Of a stretch of DNA of 64,000 bases, positions 47,481 to 59,448 are shown one piece after another. The notes under the pieces were generated by a model that searched no databases, was not told the DNA's origin, and worked only from the letters and a program-made list of their open reading frames with translations. The position numbers were made by a program, and so were the translations under genes. Origin of the DNA: Acanthosoma haemorrhoidale (taxonomy: Eukaryota; Arthropoda; Insecta; Hemiptera; Acanthosomatidae); the NCBI GenBank assembly GCA_930367205.1, contig OV884015.1, positions 36,013,288-36,077,287 on the forward strand, read 5' to 3'. Numbering within the stretch: position 1 is the stretch's first letter; every line of letters begins with the position of its first letter.

Positions 47481-50400
47481 GATCCGATCACCCTAAATAT
47501 TTTATATTTCTCCCTCATCCTAAAATTCTAACTAGAGAGCTTATAAAAAAAAAATAATAAATAAACAATATCAAACAAATTAAAAAAAAAAAGATATTGA
47601 TATTGGTTCCTAAATTTTTTCATGCTTTATTTTGGGCCCGTTCTGGAAAATAATATATAATAGTAATTTAATGTAAAAAATAAAAAATAATAATCCAAAC
47701 AATGATTTATATATAAATCACATACTATATATATATATATATATATAGTATTGAATATATATATATATATATATATATTGAATTAACCCACCTCAATCAT
47801 CACGATGGGTGTTATTTAACCGTGAATTATAATTATCTAGAGACTGATTTATATGCAGTTAGCAACACAATCGAGAAGAGTGAGAAATCTCGACACGGAG
47901 ATGGAAGATTGGCCAAACAAGGACTATCTGAGGGGTTAGAGAAGAGCATACACACTCCAGGACAGCACTTACTGCTCTCAATACGCTCACTCCTCACAGG
48001 CTGTCGTCACAGGCAAGTAGATGGAATATATAGTAGTTTAAGGAATATATAGTAGTTTAAATAAATTTCAATTAGTTTTTGATCTAAATTGCTAAATGTG
48101 TTTTTTCGAATTTTTTTTTTTGTTTATTTATACATTGATTTTTTTCCATACACGTTTTCCGTTTGACAGCAACAAAATTTAAATCAGGCAGCATCTAATT
48201 ATTCATAAAAAAATGTTGCTCACTATTTCTGTTTTTTAGCATTATTGACTAAACTTTACTAAGGGCTCCTCTCAAACGTAGTTTGGTTGGCGTAACTGCT
48301 TTATGTTACGGAAGTTACTGGATAGGTGGAAAGTTAATTTATTTCATTTCCGTAAACAGTATTCGTTGAAATAGGATATCTCGCCTTTTATCCCTGAATG
48401 CGACCGCAATGAGGGAAATAATTAACTTAACAAACAAATATTTATAATAATTTATATCGAATTACGGTAAAAAAAAATGTGTTTTCGACCAAAAATATTT
48501 ATAAAAAAACATACATTAAAATCGATTTGACCAGTAGGTATTTCTACTTTTGGCTCTCTAAAAATTTTGTCATATCATGGATTCCTTTGTTGTTCTCGAC
48601 GCCATCTAGCCTTGAGCCTTTTACTACCCGGAAAAAACAGAACTATTAATATTAAATAAACTTCGACGGTAAGACTTAAAGAGTGTTAACTCCAATTGTT
48701 CTGTAATATCATAAGCGATATCAATTGACCATGATTCAGGATTTTGCAGATTATACTTTAACGGGTGAATCTTTTGGATCGTTTATTTAATAGCTCTATT
48801 AACACACACTGGCAGACAAAATGTGTTAATATGCTCGAAAAATATCCGTTCTACGTCGTTACATTTTCAGTTTTCTTGAAGTAGCTTTTCAGAAGGTATT
48901 TAAGATTTAAATTTCTCATCTCTAGCCAAGATTGAGAATACATTAAAGACAGAAATTAACTTCCAAAACATAAAATAGAAATCAAGTTCTAGCTGATTTC
49001 AAGGTTGTTGTTTTCTCTTCAATTCATTTGTTTATTACATTTTTTTTGTTGATGGTCAAAATTGCGTCTTTTAATGACCAATTTAAAAAAGTAAGATAAA
49101 AATTAAGTATTTATTATCAAAAATACCGAATAGTTAGTTTACTATGATAAATATTGAAGAAACTCACGCCGATTCACTTTTAAATCTATATATATAGTTT
49201 ATAAATAGTTTTTTTTTCCAAATTGATTGCCTCAAATACAGGAGAGTACAACTATAAGATTTACTCCTAATTTCGGGGAATGAATTAGCTGACAAAACAG
49301 CCAAGTGAACCCCCAATAACCAAGATATACATACCGTTAATGTACTCAAGAATATCAAAGACTCACCGAAAATTTTGTTAATTTGGAATGGCTTTTACAA
49401 TACAAAAATACTAGGTAATACAGTTATTTAATTAGATTTAAACTTACATCAGTGACTACAAAATTGGTGCATACCATGATTTTACACTCGTGATACTGTA
49501 TTCCCCTTAATTCATAATTTTAAAGGCGGTATTATTTATATTTTAATCTTTTAAATTTGAACTATTTATTTAAATGCATTTATTATTTAAATGCTGACTT
49601 TTAGAACGTTTGCTTTTTGTAATTGTCAAACCCTGAGGATGGCAATGGGCTGTTCAAGAACTTGCCAATTAAAGAAAAAAACATATGGTGTTATTTAAAG
49701 CCAAAAAGTATATTTTTTTGCGCGGCTAATATCTGAATCTGAAGGAGTGTGCGCCGATAACGACCAATGCTAATTAATTTTATTCTATGATCCTAATAAG
49801 ATTTTAAGAGAGAAAAAAAGTTTAGAGTCAGAAAATAGTTTACCATAATCTGGGGCTAACAAGCTGACCAGAGGTTAAAGAAGCGGGCAGAGGGGCTCGC
49901 TGATGGGCTTTTTACAGCTTGGCTCCTCCACAGGGAGGACAATCCATCTTCCCTCCCACCCCAATGCTCAGGGCATAAATTGCCTCGGGCCACGGATGGG
50001 CACCAATACAAAAACCCATCTATCTAGTCAAAGATGAAACCGTTTAACCTAATCCATCGTATTTGTCCACATTATAATAACTACAACGCTACAGGTTATG
50101 TCTTTTTCTTGGCATCTCTTGCTTGGCAAGGACAAGATTACCGGAGCTAAGGAAATAAATCTGTTTTGAATATACGACCCTAACCTACACCCCAGTGTTG
50201 AATGGTAGACCGCGGTCCGCATCCGGACGCCGAAGGTTAGCTTTGTACAAACCTCGATAAAATTGAGGATAACAATGATATTGAAATGCTAGTTATGGTA
50301 TATTCATATCAATTCATTTTAGTATAATATGAGCACTTCCGGCAGCTATAGCACAATTCAGAGTCATAAAATGATCGAATAGGACAAAAGTTAAAAATTA

Positions 50401-50850
50401 AATTATGTCTTATATTTTAGTACTTTCAGATCTGAAACTCCTAAGGTGGACTAAACGGAGGAGGGTGGGGGTAGGGAGTGGGGTTGGGAGGATAAGTTTT
50501 CTTGGTCTTGCATATCTGATGATGTTTCGAAGCGGACCTCCAGGAAAAATAATGACCACTACCGGACAAAGTACGACGCTATTTAATTTTTAATTTCAAG
50601 TAATTAATGACCCTTCAATCGTTTCTTTTGTTTCTAGCAGTATCAAGGCATCATGTTGAACATCGAGCAAGGCATCACGCCTTTAAAAAAGACGCTGGTT
50701 TAGTTGTTTTGTGTTCACAACTTGGTGACATTTTTAACGGCTTTTTGTAGTTTCAGTTTAAAAGCAAAACATAAATTACCAATTATTATTCAGGACATCG
50801 AAATCTCTCAAGGAATTAATTAATTAATATAAACACATACCTATTTCCAT
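47481..50850. other. AT-rich sequence, with an (AT)n palindromic region and an element-end scrap
   Basis: Positions 47728-47784 are two (AT)n runs separated by AGTATTGA and would form hairpins. Positions 49630-49680 read CCTGAGGATGGCAATGG...AACTTGCCAATTAAAG, a TGGCAA/TTGCCA stem-loop of the retroelement 3'-end type. Positions 49860-49990 and 50190-50240 are GC-richer with no identity. Frames 47822-48052 and 50405-50593 lack family motifs. No gene is supported. Confidence 0.4.
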
Positions 50851-50960
50851 TACACCACATTCCTACAATTCTTCTCGGACATTGAAACGGAAATGGCCTC
50901 GAGATATCCTATAACGACCCGTTATTAGGAGTCCTGTCACTGGCGAGGACTCTCTCTCTC
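50851..50960 (+). pseudogene. Jockey-type ORF2 tail scrap
   Basis: It corresponds to the last 20 or so codons of ORF2 plus the first UTR bases: CACATTCCTACAATTCTTCT, CGGACATTGAAACGGAAATG, GCCTCG, then TATAACG and GGAGTCCTGTCAC. It is diverged and lacks the rest of the 3' UTR. Confidence 0.7.
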
Positions 50961-51769
50961 AGGCTTCATTGTTGTTATTACATATTTAGCACTGATGTGA
51001 CTGCAGTAGGAGCTTTGTAGATTTCCTGATCCTTACTTCCTTGTCCTTTCCAAGGAAGGTGGCCCGTAGGTGAGTTCGGGAAATTCCCTTCGTGTATATG
51101 CAGTTACCGTTACAGAATGTCGGCCCACATTAAATAAAGTGGCAAAAAATAATTTCTCTAAAGTCTTAACATCATTTGAGTCTGTCAAATAAAAATAGAG
51201 TTATCGTCCCTCTCTCTAATAGACATATATACTCCCTGTTTCATCATTTTTTTTTTATAAAATGTTCCGATATAGTGGAATCCAGTTTTAAATTTAATTA
51301 TTTATTAGTTATGGTCTCGAGCCAACACCCTTCAACCACTAACAATTATATGCCGAAGATACACCAAATCATCCAGCCACCTAACCCTGCATAGATGGAA
51401 CCCTTCATAGTTTCGTCGGCATTCTTTCCTATACTATACGTTCAACATGCCGTAGATATGCAGTTTCGAACATTCTGTTAAAGCACATGTCCGCATCCAC
51501 CAACCTCGGGTACTGAGACAAGTATTCTCTGCGTGGAACCCACCCAACAATAATCGTTAGTTGACCTGGAATACAAGCCGAGTATTTATCAAAGCACCAG
51601 TACACGCTAATATTTTATGATTTCTTTTTTCGAATACAGTATGCATTAAAGCTTGGCCAAAGTCTAGAAAACGGGTAATTTATTCACTGCGATCGGAGAA
51701 AAATCCTGGCTTACTTAGGAGTTTAAGTGACACAGCCACCCATTCAGTAAACCCACTAATTCTCATCAC
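50961..51769. other. AT-rich sequence
   Basis: No gene was recognised. The frame 51176-51394 has no motif. Confidence 0.35.
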
Positions 51770-51910
51770 CTTTCATATATTTGCCATATCCGGCAGTTCA
51801 AATCCTCAATCTACTCCCACAACAACAGAGCCATTTTTTGCTAATCTTTACACCTCGTCCCACAAAACTGCTCTGGAATTTCAACCCCTGTTCATCCAGA
51901 AAGATGCATG
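51770..51910 (+). repeat. Possible family 3 retroelement scrap
   Basis: GGCAGTTCAAATCCTCAATC and CTACTCCCACAACAACAGAG parallel the wording around 40680-40720 (CAACTCAAATCCTCCATCCA, CTCTCGAAACACCATAG). Similarity is partial and the call rests on order and spacing only. Confidence 0.3.
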
Positions 51911-52137
51911 CTATAAAGATAATTATTTATTTTTTTCTAGTATTATTTAGGCAATCTAGCATAACTATCGGTAAATAAATTATAACTTTAGTAGTGTTAT
52001 TCAGTACTGAATGTTTTAAACGTCATAATTATTCATTTAACATCTGATTAACGACTTGAATTAGATTTTGTAATTAATCCTTTCCAAATAATGTTCCCAA
52101 AGTAATGATAGAGCATACAACGGCGGATAAATGTCAT

Positions 52138-52314
52138 TTATCCTACGGAGATATTCGTATCCTGATAAATTGATACAGTCGAATGCCTGTGCTCAATGCT
52201 TCTGTGTAATTCAATTAGACACATCTTCCCCGGGAACACATGGAATGCTTGCACTCCAAATCTGGAGCACCGCTGAAACAATGTCTGCTCTCCCATGCGG
52301 AAATCGACCTTGCA
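52138..52314 (-). other. Unidentified open frame, possible exon
   Basis: A GC-richer patch is open on minus after CACTTTGCTGTCCAG, a plausible splice acceptor. The frame begins CKVDFRMGEQTLFQRCSRFG and includes FHVFPGKMCLIELHRSIEHR, ending at TAA (52138-52140). An overlapping minus frame (52468-52211) is also open, so the reading frame is ambiguous. I do not recognise a family. It could be a host exon or an unrecognised transposon remnant. Confidence 0.25.
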
Positions 52315-52468
52315 CTGGACAGCAAAGTGAAATGGCGCTCGGTTCAAATGCATTAATAATTCTAGTGATTAAAGTGCGGTGCTGTTGACTTTCTCTTTGA
52401 AACGCTACGTTCATCTGTTCTTTATTTCTAACTATGCTATGGTCCTCATCCATTACAGTTGAGCTCAT

Positions 52469-53653
52469 TAAGCCAAAGAACTTCCTAAATTTTAAATTAT
52501 AATTAAAAATGAAACTAGCTCACATAAAAGTATCCTCCCCATATTTGCAGTATTTAAATAATTTTTATTTTTATTTTTACCGACTTTAATTAATTATGAA
52601 CTAAATACATTTTTTTCTAATATGAATATAAATCAAATTTTTTTTTCATTTTAGTTTTATCGCTGCCAAGGCCATGTGGCCAAAATAATGTAGTAACCCC
52701 CACGCACATGATAGGCAAGGAAGCTTTCAATAATGCGTCCTCCAGAACAGGCTACGTCTTACTGAACTGGACACCTTCTGGATCTTGGATCATTACCATC
52801 AGCTTTTAGAGTTGTTATGGAGCAATGCCTTTAACATTTTTATCGATTGAGTCATTCCCATTACCACTAATAATAAAATATTTAAAATAAATATCTATAT
52901 ATATAGATATGTATTAGTGTATATAGATATATGATCTATATGTATCTATATAACAGAGAGACCAACGAAAGGTGATTCTGACCTGACTTAAAGTAGGGCC
53001 CACTACCTTCTGACTTGGTAGCAAAGTCGAAGCGTTTCCGAAACCGATAACCATTTATCATCAATTATCAATCTTATTACAGGATTTGCTTGAACAAATC
53101 ATGGTATTCAGATAACGAGGGCGACAATTGTTCGTACTAAACAATACTACTAGCAGGAGGCCTCAACGGAACAATGGACAGTTAATTTCCAGTTGCAAAT
53201 TACCGAGTTGACCTAAGCAAACATTAATTAAATCAGAGCTGCAACACTGCAAGTGGACAAAATCCAACAGCGAAGATTTTAAGTAAAATACCTATTCAGC
53301 TTAACTAATAGGTAAGATAAACTATCTACAGTAAATAAAATTAAAATGTATGCGGTACTATCTTTTATCACAGCGCCTTAAATGTACGAGCTGCGAAAAA
53401 TAACTTATATTTATAATACTTCAGGAGTATGACAAAAATATGAGAGATGTGAATAAAATAATTCATTATTTTCGCAAATCCTTTTGCACTGGCATTCCTA
53501 GATGTGGCTCAGCCAGTTGACCAGGTTTCGAAATCTTGACTGGCTCTTCAAAGTCGACCCCATCCAACCCTGAACAATAGATCGTATTTTTTTATCCTTC
53601 GCTTCTACCAATTCCAACTCCACTGCGACACTGAGCATTCTCAAACTATAAAC
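52469..53653. other. AT-rich sequence
   Basis: Positions 52895-52955 contain imperfect TATAGATATAT repeats. Nothing else was recognised. Confidence 0.4.
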
Positions 53654-54022
53654 CTAATTAGAAGCCGTAGTTCCTCTAGGTTTTGACACGATTAGTGGGG
53701 AGATGGGCTCCACTTTGGGAGATGCCCTGTGAGGTATGAAGTCATCAGGTTCTGTAGCTGATCCGAGAATTCCCTCAGATGTTGGAGTAGGGTGTAGTGG
53801 TCCACAGAGTCGATAGCTTTCGAACAATCCAGTGAGATCATAGCGGTAGCTCTGTTGCTCTGGACGTTTCGATGCGACGTGGTGTTGTAGTCTCACCAAG
53901 TTGTTATCCGCACTTAAGCCTGTGCTGAAACCAGTCTGCTCTGGTGGGATGACTTCTTGCGTCTCGCAGTGCTCGGAGAGATGTAGGTGGATGATTCTCT
54001 CGAACAGCTTCATGGGCTCCAC
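53654..54022 (-). pseudogene. Non-LTR reverse transcriptase fragment (family 4)
   Basis: The minus frame contains MKLFERIIHLHLSEHCETQE, then IPPEQTGFSTGLSADNNLVR and LQHHVASKR. This is RT blocks 1-2 of a Jockey-like element (family: KLFERII..RL......I...Q.GFR.G.S..DQLLRL). The next block, Y-D-L-T-G-L-F-E-S, has degraded the catalytic F-L-D...A-F-D motif. A late SEGILGSATEPDDFIPHRAS, followed by P-K, stands where the G-x-x-Q-G-S region should be. It lacks the YADD box, and no endonuclease domain was seen upstream. It differs from the 43.4-kb family. Confidence 0.8.
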
Positions 54023-54950
54023 CCATACGGCCTCCTCTTATAACTACTAAACAAGTGAAATGAACGAGAGAAAAAGCAAGTTTATTTTGAGGGAGTTAAC
54101 GCTTTTTTTTCTCTTTCTTTTTTTCTGGTTATTCCCCCTACAATATTATTACGGTCATAGCACATTATTCAACTGGGGCCCAGTTATTTTTATTTCAGCT
54201 GTTAGACTGTAACTAAATTTGAATTCATGAATTGAAGATTAGGATTGTTGATATGCGAGTTATGCTGGAGTCCACTTTAATAATAATGAAATATAAATCT
54301 TTAAATCTTTTTTCCGGACTCAGTTATTCTCGATTGTTCTTAGCAGCTAGTACAAGGAAGTAATGTATTATTACGTAACACACATTACTATCCGTAACAG
54401 TAATAACTTACAGTAAAATAAAAGGAATGCATATAACGTAAGCTTTAGTTTATAAATTATTGTCAGTTCTGTAGGTAATTCAACATAAATTGGAATAATT
54501 ATTTGTTAAAGAGGGAAAAAAGGGATGATGAGTGATAGGGTTTGGGGTAAGGGCTTCGAAAAGTGACCCAAATAGTAAGAATATACCCAGGTTCACGGCC
54601 CTACTACAACGGTTTCCATTTCAAATTAAACTTATATTTGGCTGTTTATAGATAAAAGCCGTAATTACAAATCATGTAATTAAAATTAAATCAGTAACTA
54701 CTTTTCTTAATAATTATTTTCCATATATATTATATACCATATCTATATCAATATCCATATTTTTTATCGTAGTTTATTCGCAGCATCCACTATGAATATA
54801 GAGGTACTAACTATCCATAGATAAAAATACCAAATTTACAGTAGAAACTCAAGTTGAACAGAAACTCTTATTTCTACAAAGATAATTTTGCAGGGTAACC
54901 ACTTACACCCGGTGCATTCATGCGGTTTGACCCTACGCCTCCGTACTTAC
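54023..54950. other. AT-rich sequence
   Basis: No gene was recognised. The last 60 bp contain the donor side of the exon-like segment that follows on minus. Confidence 0.4.
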
Positions 54951-55029
54951 TGCTTGAAGTACATAGGGTCCTATGGAGTAGTGCACAGGTATCTTGTGTA
55001 CGTTTTTTGCTAGCATTCTCCACTAACAA
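54951..55029 (-). CDS. Possible small host exon (79 bp)
   Basis: On minus the segment lies between CGGCTTCGTTGCAG, a good acceptor, and GTAAGTACGG, a near-consensus donor. Only one frame is open: LLVENASKKRTQ, then DTCALLHRTLCTSS. The patch is GC-richer than its flanks. I do not recognise the protein. Its phase does not directly follow the 59246-59448 exon, so either exons are missing between them or they are unrelated. Chance pairing of splice signals remains possible. Confidence 0.3.
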
Positions 55030-55783
55030 CTGCAACGAAGCCGCACGTACGATATCTTAGTTCATTGTTGGCTATCGAGGCATTGGACTCTTGAGACTTA
55101 ATTATGTCTGTAATTGTTACTGTAAGCTCGTCAAATGATTTAACATGCATCTGGAAGTAATTGAAAAACTTATCATCGTTTCTCACAAATTAGCAAAATA
55201 CCTAAAAAGCCTCCCTCTTGAAATTCTGAAATGTGTGTGGATGTACCTAATAACATCTATTGCAAATGTACGTTTTTTACGTTTTTAAAGGTAAGCTAAA
55301 ATGATACGTTTTCTCTGGTATACAACTATCGGTATCGCAACGCCACGACTCGTGGTTGGCTAGAGGGACAAGTATGCATTGAAATGCTACGCTACCACAG
55401 CGGGAAAAGTCGCGTGAGTGCACCGTGCCTTAGAATCAAATATAGGAAAAGTTCGTATTTCGGTCAGATCAGTTCATTCTGTTTCGGCCCGTGACTCTAA
55501 AAACTCATTTTTGTCCATTAAAGATATTTTTGTCACTTTCAGACTCTGTGCAGTGCATTTTGGTATTGTGTGTTTTTACATATTAAAATCTACATAACGT
55601 ATTACTATATACTTCTAGATAAATTTATTATTACTATCATACTTACTTAATGGCGATCTTAGATATTGGTGTCATAGCTATTTTAGTTTTTATTTAGTCT
55701 TTACTCCATTATTTCGCCAATCAAGCAACGTTTATAACACTAATTAATTTATTATTTGTTTTCCGTTTATTACTACTTCGTAG
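55030..55783. other. Mixed-composition sequence, possible promoter-like patch
   Basis: Positions 55320-55520 are GC-richer (CCACAGCGGGAAAAGTCGCG) and contain GATCAGTTCATTCTGTTTCG, which resembles an initiator-bearing start region, but no TATA box is placed properly. No gene was recognised. Confidence 0.3.
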
Positions 55784-56005
55784 GATTTTATATTCGTGAC
55801 TATTATAGTGCCGTACCCAAAACCCGGTTTCGGACTTATATCTAGTGTTAACCAGCAAAAAGGAAATTGCTTTGAAGAAAATAGATATTATCCTATAAAA
55901 TACACAAACCAATACTTAAGTATTCGGGAGTTAAAACAACTTAATAAATTACTCGGGGATAAACGTTTGGAAACTCCGAAGGGCCAGGAACAATGGAAGG
56001 CTTGA
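55784..56005 (+). CDS. Unidentified ORF, possible terminal exon
   Basis: CCGTTTATTACTACTTCGTAG ends at 55783 and is a strong splice acceptor. The frame opens in phase immediately after it and runs 73 codons to TGA (56003-56005), with AATAAA at 56017-56022. The peptide includes VPYPKPGFGLISSVNQQKGN and YTNQYLSIRELKQLNKLLGD, the latter an amphipathic helix. The arrangement acceptor, frame, stop, poly(A) signal fits a last exon. I do not recognise the protein. An ORF scrap of a mobile element is the alternative, because a Jockey-type relic follows at 56283. Confidence 0.35.
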   Translation, partial: DFIFVTIIVPYPKPGFGLISSVNQQKGNCFEENRYYPIKYTNQYLSIRELKQLNKLLGDKRLETPKGQEQWKA

Positions 56006-56282
56006 GTTTCCCTTTCAATAAAATCCACTGTTGGGCGGGGGCCCTGAGGGTACCCGCAGGTTTTCCGGCCTCAACTCATCGGAAAATTAATCCCAGAGCT
56101 ATCAGATTTAAAACTTGATCCATCAAAGACACTTGCTTATCTGTCAAAAAAATGATTCATTGAAGATTTTACAGAGAAGAGCTCATCCTTACTGCTACAA
56201 CTATTGTGCGGAAAAAAAATCTACCCCTCTACAGCCAAAAGAGCGCCTGAGGCTCAGATATATATGTACATATCATCTTCAA
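56006..56282. other. Spacer with GC-rich patch
   Basis: Positions 56033-56085 (GGGCGGGGGCCCTGAGGGTA) are unusually GC-rich for the window. No motif was recognised. Confidence 0.35.
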
Positions 56283-56745
56283 CAAAATGCTTCATAACGA
56301 TCTTAATATACCCTTCATTCTTGAATTCATCCTTTCCAAGTTAATGAAATTCCTTCGGAGCATATCCAACCACCCTAATCCCCTAGCACAGTCATTACAC
56401 TACGCCACACATCCCTATAATACTCCTCGGAGACTAAAGCGGCAGTGGCCTCGTGACCTGCTATAAATACGTGACAGTGGGAGTCCTGACAATGGCCAGT
56501 TTCTAAAATCATGTCCTGAGTCGTTCAGGGCTGTCGGTCACTTCACTGGCTTGTGGACCTCCCAAGACTCCACTTCCTCTTTCGTATCCGAGGGGGTAAC
56601 GTCCATGCGGATTTGGGAGGTCTCTGGGCTGTTTGTAAATAATGTATGAATGAGCGAGTGAATGAAGAATTGTAAACATGGTGTGAATCAGAACATTGAA
56701 CACAATTACTTATTGCCCAATAAGGCAAATTGTAATTTTATAAAA
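56283..56745 (+). pseudogene. 5'-truncated Jockey-type copy (ORF2 tail plus 3' UTR)
   Basis: It matches the 43.4-kb element from LHNDLNIP (here CTTCATAACGATCTTAATAT) through the ORF2 end (CGGCAGTGGCCTCGTGACCT, GCTATAA) and the 3' UTR to GGCAAATTGTAATTTTA. The coding part is about 60 codons. The GC-rich part of the UTR is shortened and rearranged. No clear target duplication was found. Confidence 0.85.
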
Positions 56746-58459
56746 ATAACATAAATTTTATAACAAATCACATACCTGTTACGCCATAGCATAACAATGA
56801 AAACATAATAAGATATGTTTACATTTTTTGATTAATTTTGTTTAACGTTAATAACTCATTTTTGAACAATATGTCCAGGATATTCCGTCATTCCAAGCTT
56901 CAGCTAAGAATGATTAATGGTGTCTGGGAACTCTTAAGCGGTGACGCTTAGAACTACACGATACAAGAGCCACAAATTATAACTTTAAATTAAACGTACA
57001 TTTAATAAATGAAGGTTATGGAAGAGGATGCGCTGGTATGGGCCTACAGGTTGCCAGTTAGTTGCCAACAGGACTCGGTCGATACTGCTGGATTGTTGGC
57101 TTCTTCTCTATCTGCGGGGGCAACAACGGTTCCAGCCAGCCTACTCTGTGTATGTAAAGTTCATAAAACCTTTTTTGATATCGCATCAGTAGGCAAAATA
57201 CAAAGTGAGGGGTAAAACATTCTTAATCAGTAATTTCATTCATAATTACCATTTATTAGAACTTAAATTTATTAAAAATGACACCATAAATAAGAATCGC
57301 GTACTTATTCAGTTTTTATCTTTCCAAAATATATTCTAAGCTGTTGATCGGTATCTCTTAAATTATTCAAAGATGTAGAAATATGGGCATCGGGTATTCA
57401 ATATCTGATAAATAACTCTACAAAAATAAGCGTTTCCGGTAGGCTCAGACGAGCAGAGCTAATAAATAAAACCACGATAATAAAATAAACAAATATGTGA
57501 CAGGTAAAGCTGATGAAAAGGTTGCAATGTAGCAGTTTAAAATAAATTAGGACTAGAAAAGAAGGGATAAGGGTAGGCTGCAGTAGGCTGAAGGGAGCAC
57601 CCAAAGTAAATGTTGGCATAACAAAAAAAAAGATGTTTTCACACAAATTTTCGGCGCAGAAATTGCCGTTTTCTAGCCATCTCACCTAGGCAGCGCGGGT
57701 ACATCCAGTCAATTAGAACTGCGCTATGGATTACTATCAAGAAAGTTCCTTGTCTGCCGGTGCGAATTGAAATTTTCACAAAATAAAAAATGAAACGATC
57801 AAGTCGTTACTTGACAATATCAATCAATAGGGTATACTCATTATTTACTTATTGCAGTATTTATTTTTTTCATTTTTAACAGTTAATATTTTTCATCAAT
57901 AAATATTTTAGTCACTCAAGCGGAATCATGGGAATTGAACCTTTCAATTTTTAGTAAAAATTAATAAGATACTAATCAACCATAGATCAACAAGATTTAT
58001 GCCATACCAATTATAGATTGTTTGCTGGGAGAATATACAACATGTTAACAATTACATAGAATATAATTGTCTCATTGGACACCTGAGTGATTTTATTACA
58101 TACTAATTAAATGGTTTTGAAAAACTCACATATTATATTGACATAAATCGCCTACATATCACTACAAATGACGAACTATTCGGTGACTGAATTTATGTTT
58201 TGTTTTAAAAAAGTAAATAACAAAAATAATAAGAAAAACTGGTTGAATTCGGACCTGATCAGCGATTTTAGTGATGGGTTCTCCAAACCTTTTCATAAAA
58301 GCTTAAAATTTTGGTATTACCATCATTAAACTGCAATTTTCTGCAAGAAAAAAGGTTTTTTTAAACAGCTACTAATCTGTGACATTAAAAATGATTTTTT
58401 TTTTATTTAAACAAACGATTTGAAAACAAAATTCGAGGTGTTGTGGCTTATAAATTTAG
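56746..58459. other. AT-rich sequence with one GC-richer ORF patch (57009-57215)
   Basis: The plus frame 57009-57215 (MEEDALVWAYRLPVSCQQDS...) sits in a GC-richer island. CTCTGTGTATGTAAAG inside it could be a donor on plus and GTTGTTGCCCCCGCAG an acceptor on minus, so strand and status are undecided. Minus frame 57398-57685 is hydrophobic AT-rich noise. No family was recognised. Confidence 0.3.
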
Positions 58460-58575
58460 AATCGGCCAGATTATTCGATGGGTATGGATCAGGACATAGC
58501 CCACTCAGCCTTGTAAGGAGAAACTGAATAGCCTCGGAAAATTTTATAATTTGAAATACACATAAATTATTATAA
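58460..58575 (+). repeat. tRNA-derived SINE, copy c (diverged)
   Basis: GGATCAGGACATAGCCCACTCAGC, broken here as GGATCAGGACATAGC and CCACTCAGCCTTGTAAGG, parallels the CTGGTCGGGGTTGACTCAGC and CTCGTAAGG signature of copies a and b. It is followed by CTGAATAGCC (copy b: CTGAGTGGC) and an A-rich tail. The tRNA-like head is not recognisable. Confidence 0.5.
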
Positions 58576-59245
58576 TAAACATAAATAAAATGACATGAAG
58601 AACTGACAATAAGGTAAAGAAATAACATTAATAAATGGTTAGGGTGCAAGGGGAGGGAGACTTAGCATATCAGACATATTTAATATCACAGAAGTCCCCT
58701 CTGCTGATAAAAATCTTGAATCCCTTTTTAATCAGACAAACCTGATATTTCAATTAATATACCCACGGATAGTTAAATTGGCAGGGAACAATATAACTCA
58801 TATTGATAAATGAATTAACAACAATAATGATAATTTTTTATTGTTGTCAATCTTATTATTTATTAAGTTAACTGTTTTATAGGTAATTTTCTTTTAAATA
58901 CTTGTGTGAATTTATGTTTCTTGTTGTCCTGTGGAAACCTGAATAAGTGAAACGTTGACTGATGATGTCGTATTAATAAATAAAAAAGGTATTTTGAGGA
59001 AAACCTTTTTCTTTGGAGAGGGGGCGGGGGATAATTTAAGCAAGTAATATCAATGAGCAAGTGTCTCTGAAGAATAATATTACTTTAATTTATTTTTTTC
59101 CATCATGCTGGCTATAACAGAAATTAACTACCGCCACGACAGGACCTCACTCAGCATACGATTTGGTGCCACCGATTTTACTTAAGTTAGAAATGAATAT
59201 CTAAAATAATTTTTTTTTTTTGCATATCTAACCAAAATTACTTAC
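58576..59245. other. AT-rich sequence with a dispersed end motif
   Basis: At 58940-58990, GTGAAACGTTGACTGATGAT is followed by AAAAAAGGTATTTTGAGG, matching the order seen at 6737-6830 and 20695-20800 (minus). No gene was recognised. Confidence 0.45.
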
Positions 59246-59448
59246 CCAATATGATTCAGACGCTGGACATCTAACAGTGCCTCCACCAAACTTCTCCATT
59301 TGTCGCTGTAGGACATCACTGGGCAAGTAGACTGAATATCCGGTATCTGCTGTCTTCCAGAGTTAGGAGCTAGTATTTCGGTATTACTTTGCTGTCCTGA
59401 TCTTTTCAACAGCACCGGCCCATCTAAGTCTTCTTGACCCACTTGCAA
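59246..59448 (-). CDS. Probable host exon (203 bp) with consensus splice donor
   Basis: On minus the segment ends CATATTGG followed by GTAAGTAATT, a textbook donor. It begins after AAGTAGTAGTAG, a weaker acceptor that lies just after in-frame stops. The open frame reads LQVGQEDLDGPVLLKRSGQQ, then SNTEILAPNSGRQQIPDIQS, and ends YSDKWRSLVEALLDVQRLNH with I-G. Balanced codon composition and a clear drop in AT content compared with the flanks favour real coding. I do not recognise the family; there is no membrane segment. No adjacent in-phase exon was identified, so the gene would have very long introns. Confidence 0.5.

Noticed and set aside
47728..47784. Regulatory or origin function of the (AT)n palindromes
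   Set aside because: Simple dinucleotide expansion explains it; no further signal is present.
53654..54022. Part of the same family as the 43.4-kb element
   Set aside because: RT block wording (KLFERIIHLHLSEHCE) differs from KIFEKLLLKRLLP of that element, so it is a separate lineage.
58940..58975. Hammerhead ribozyme core (CTGATGA and GAAAC)
   Set aside because: Both words occur near 58945, but in the wrong order and spacing, with no stem II between them. The same holds for CTGATGACGAAGAAAC near 6907.
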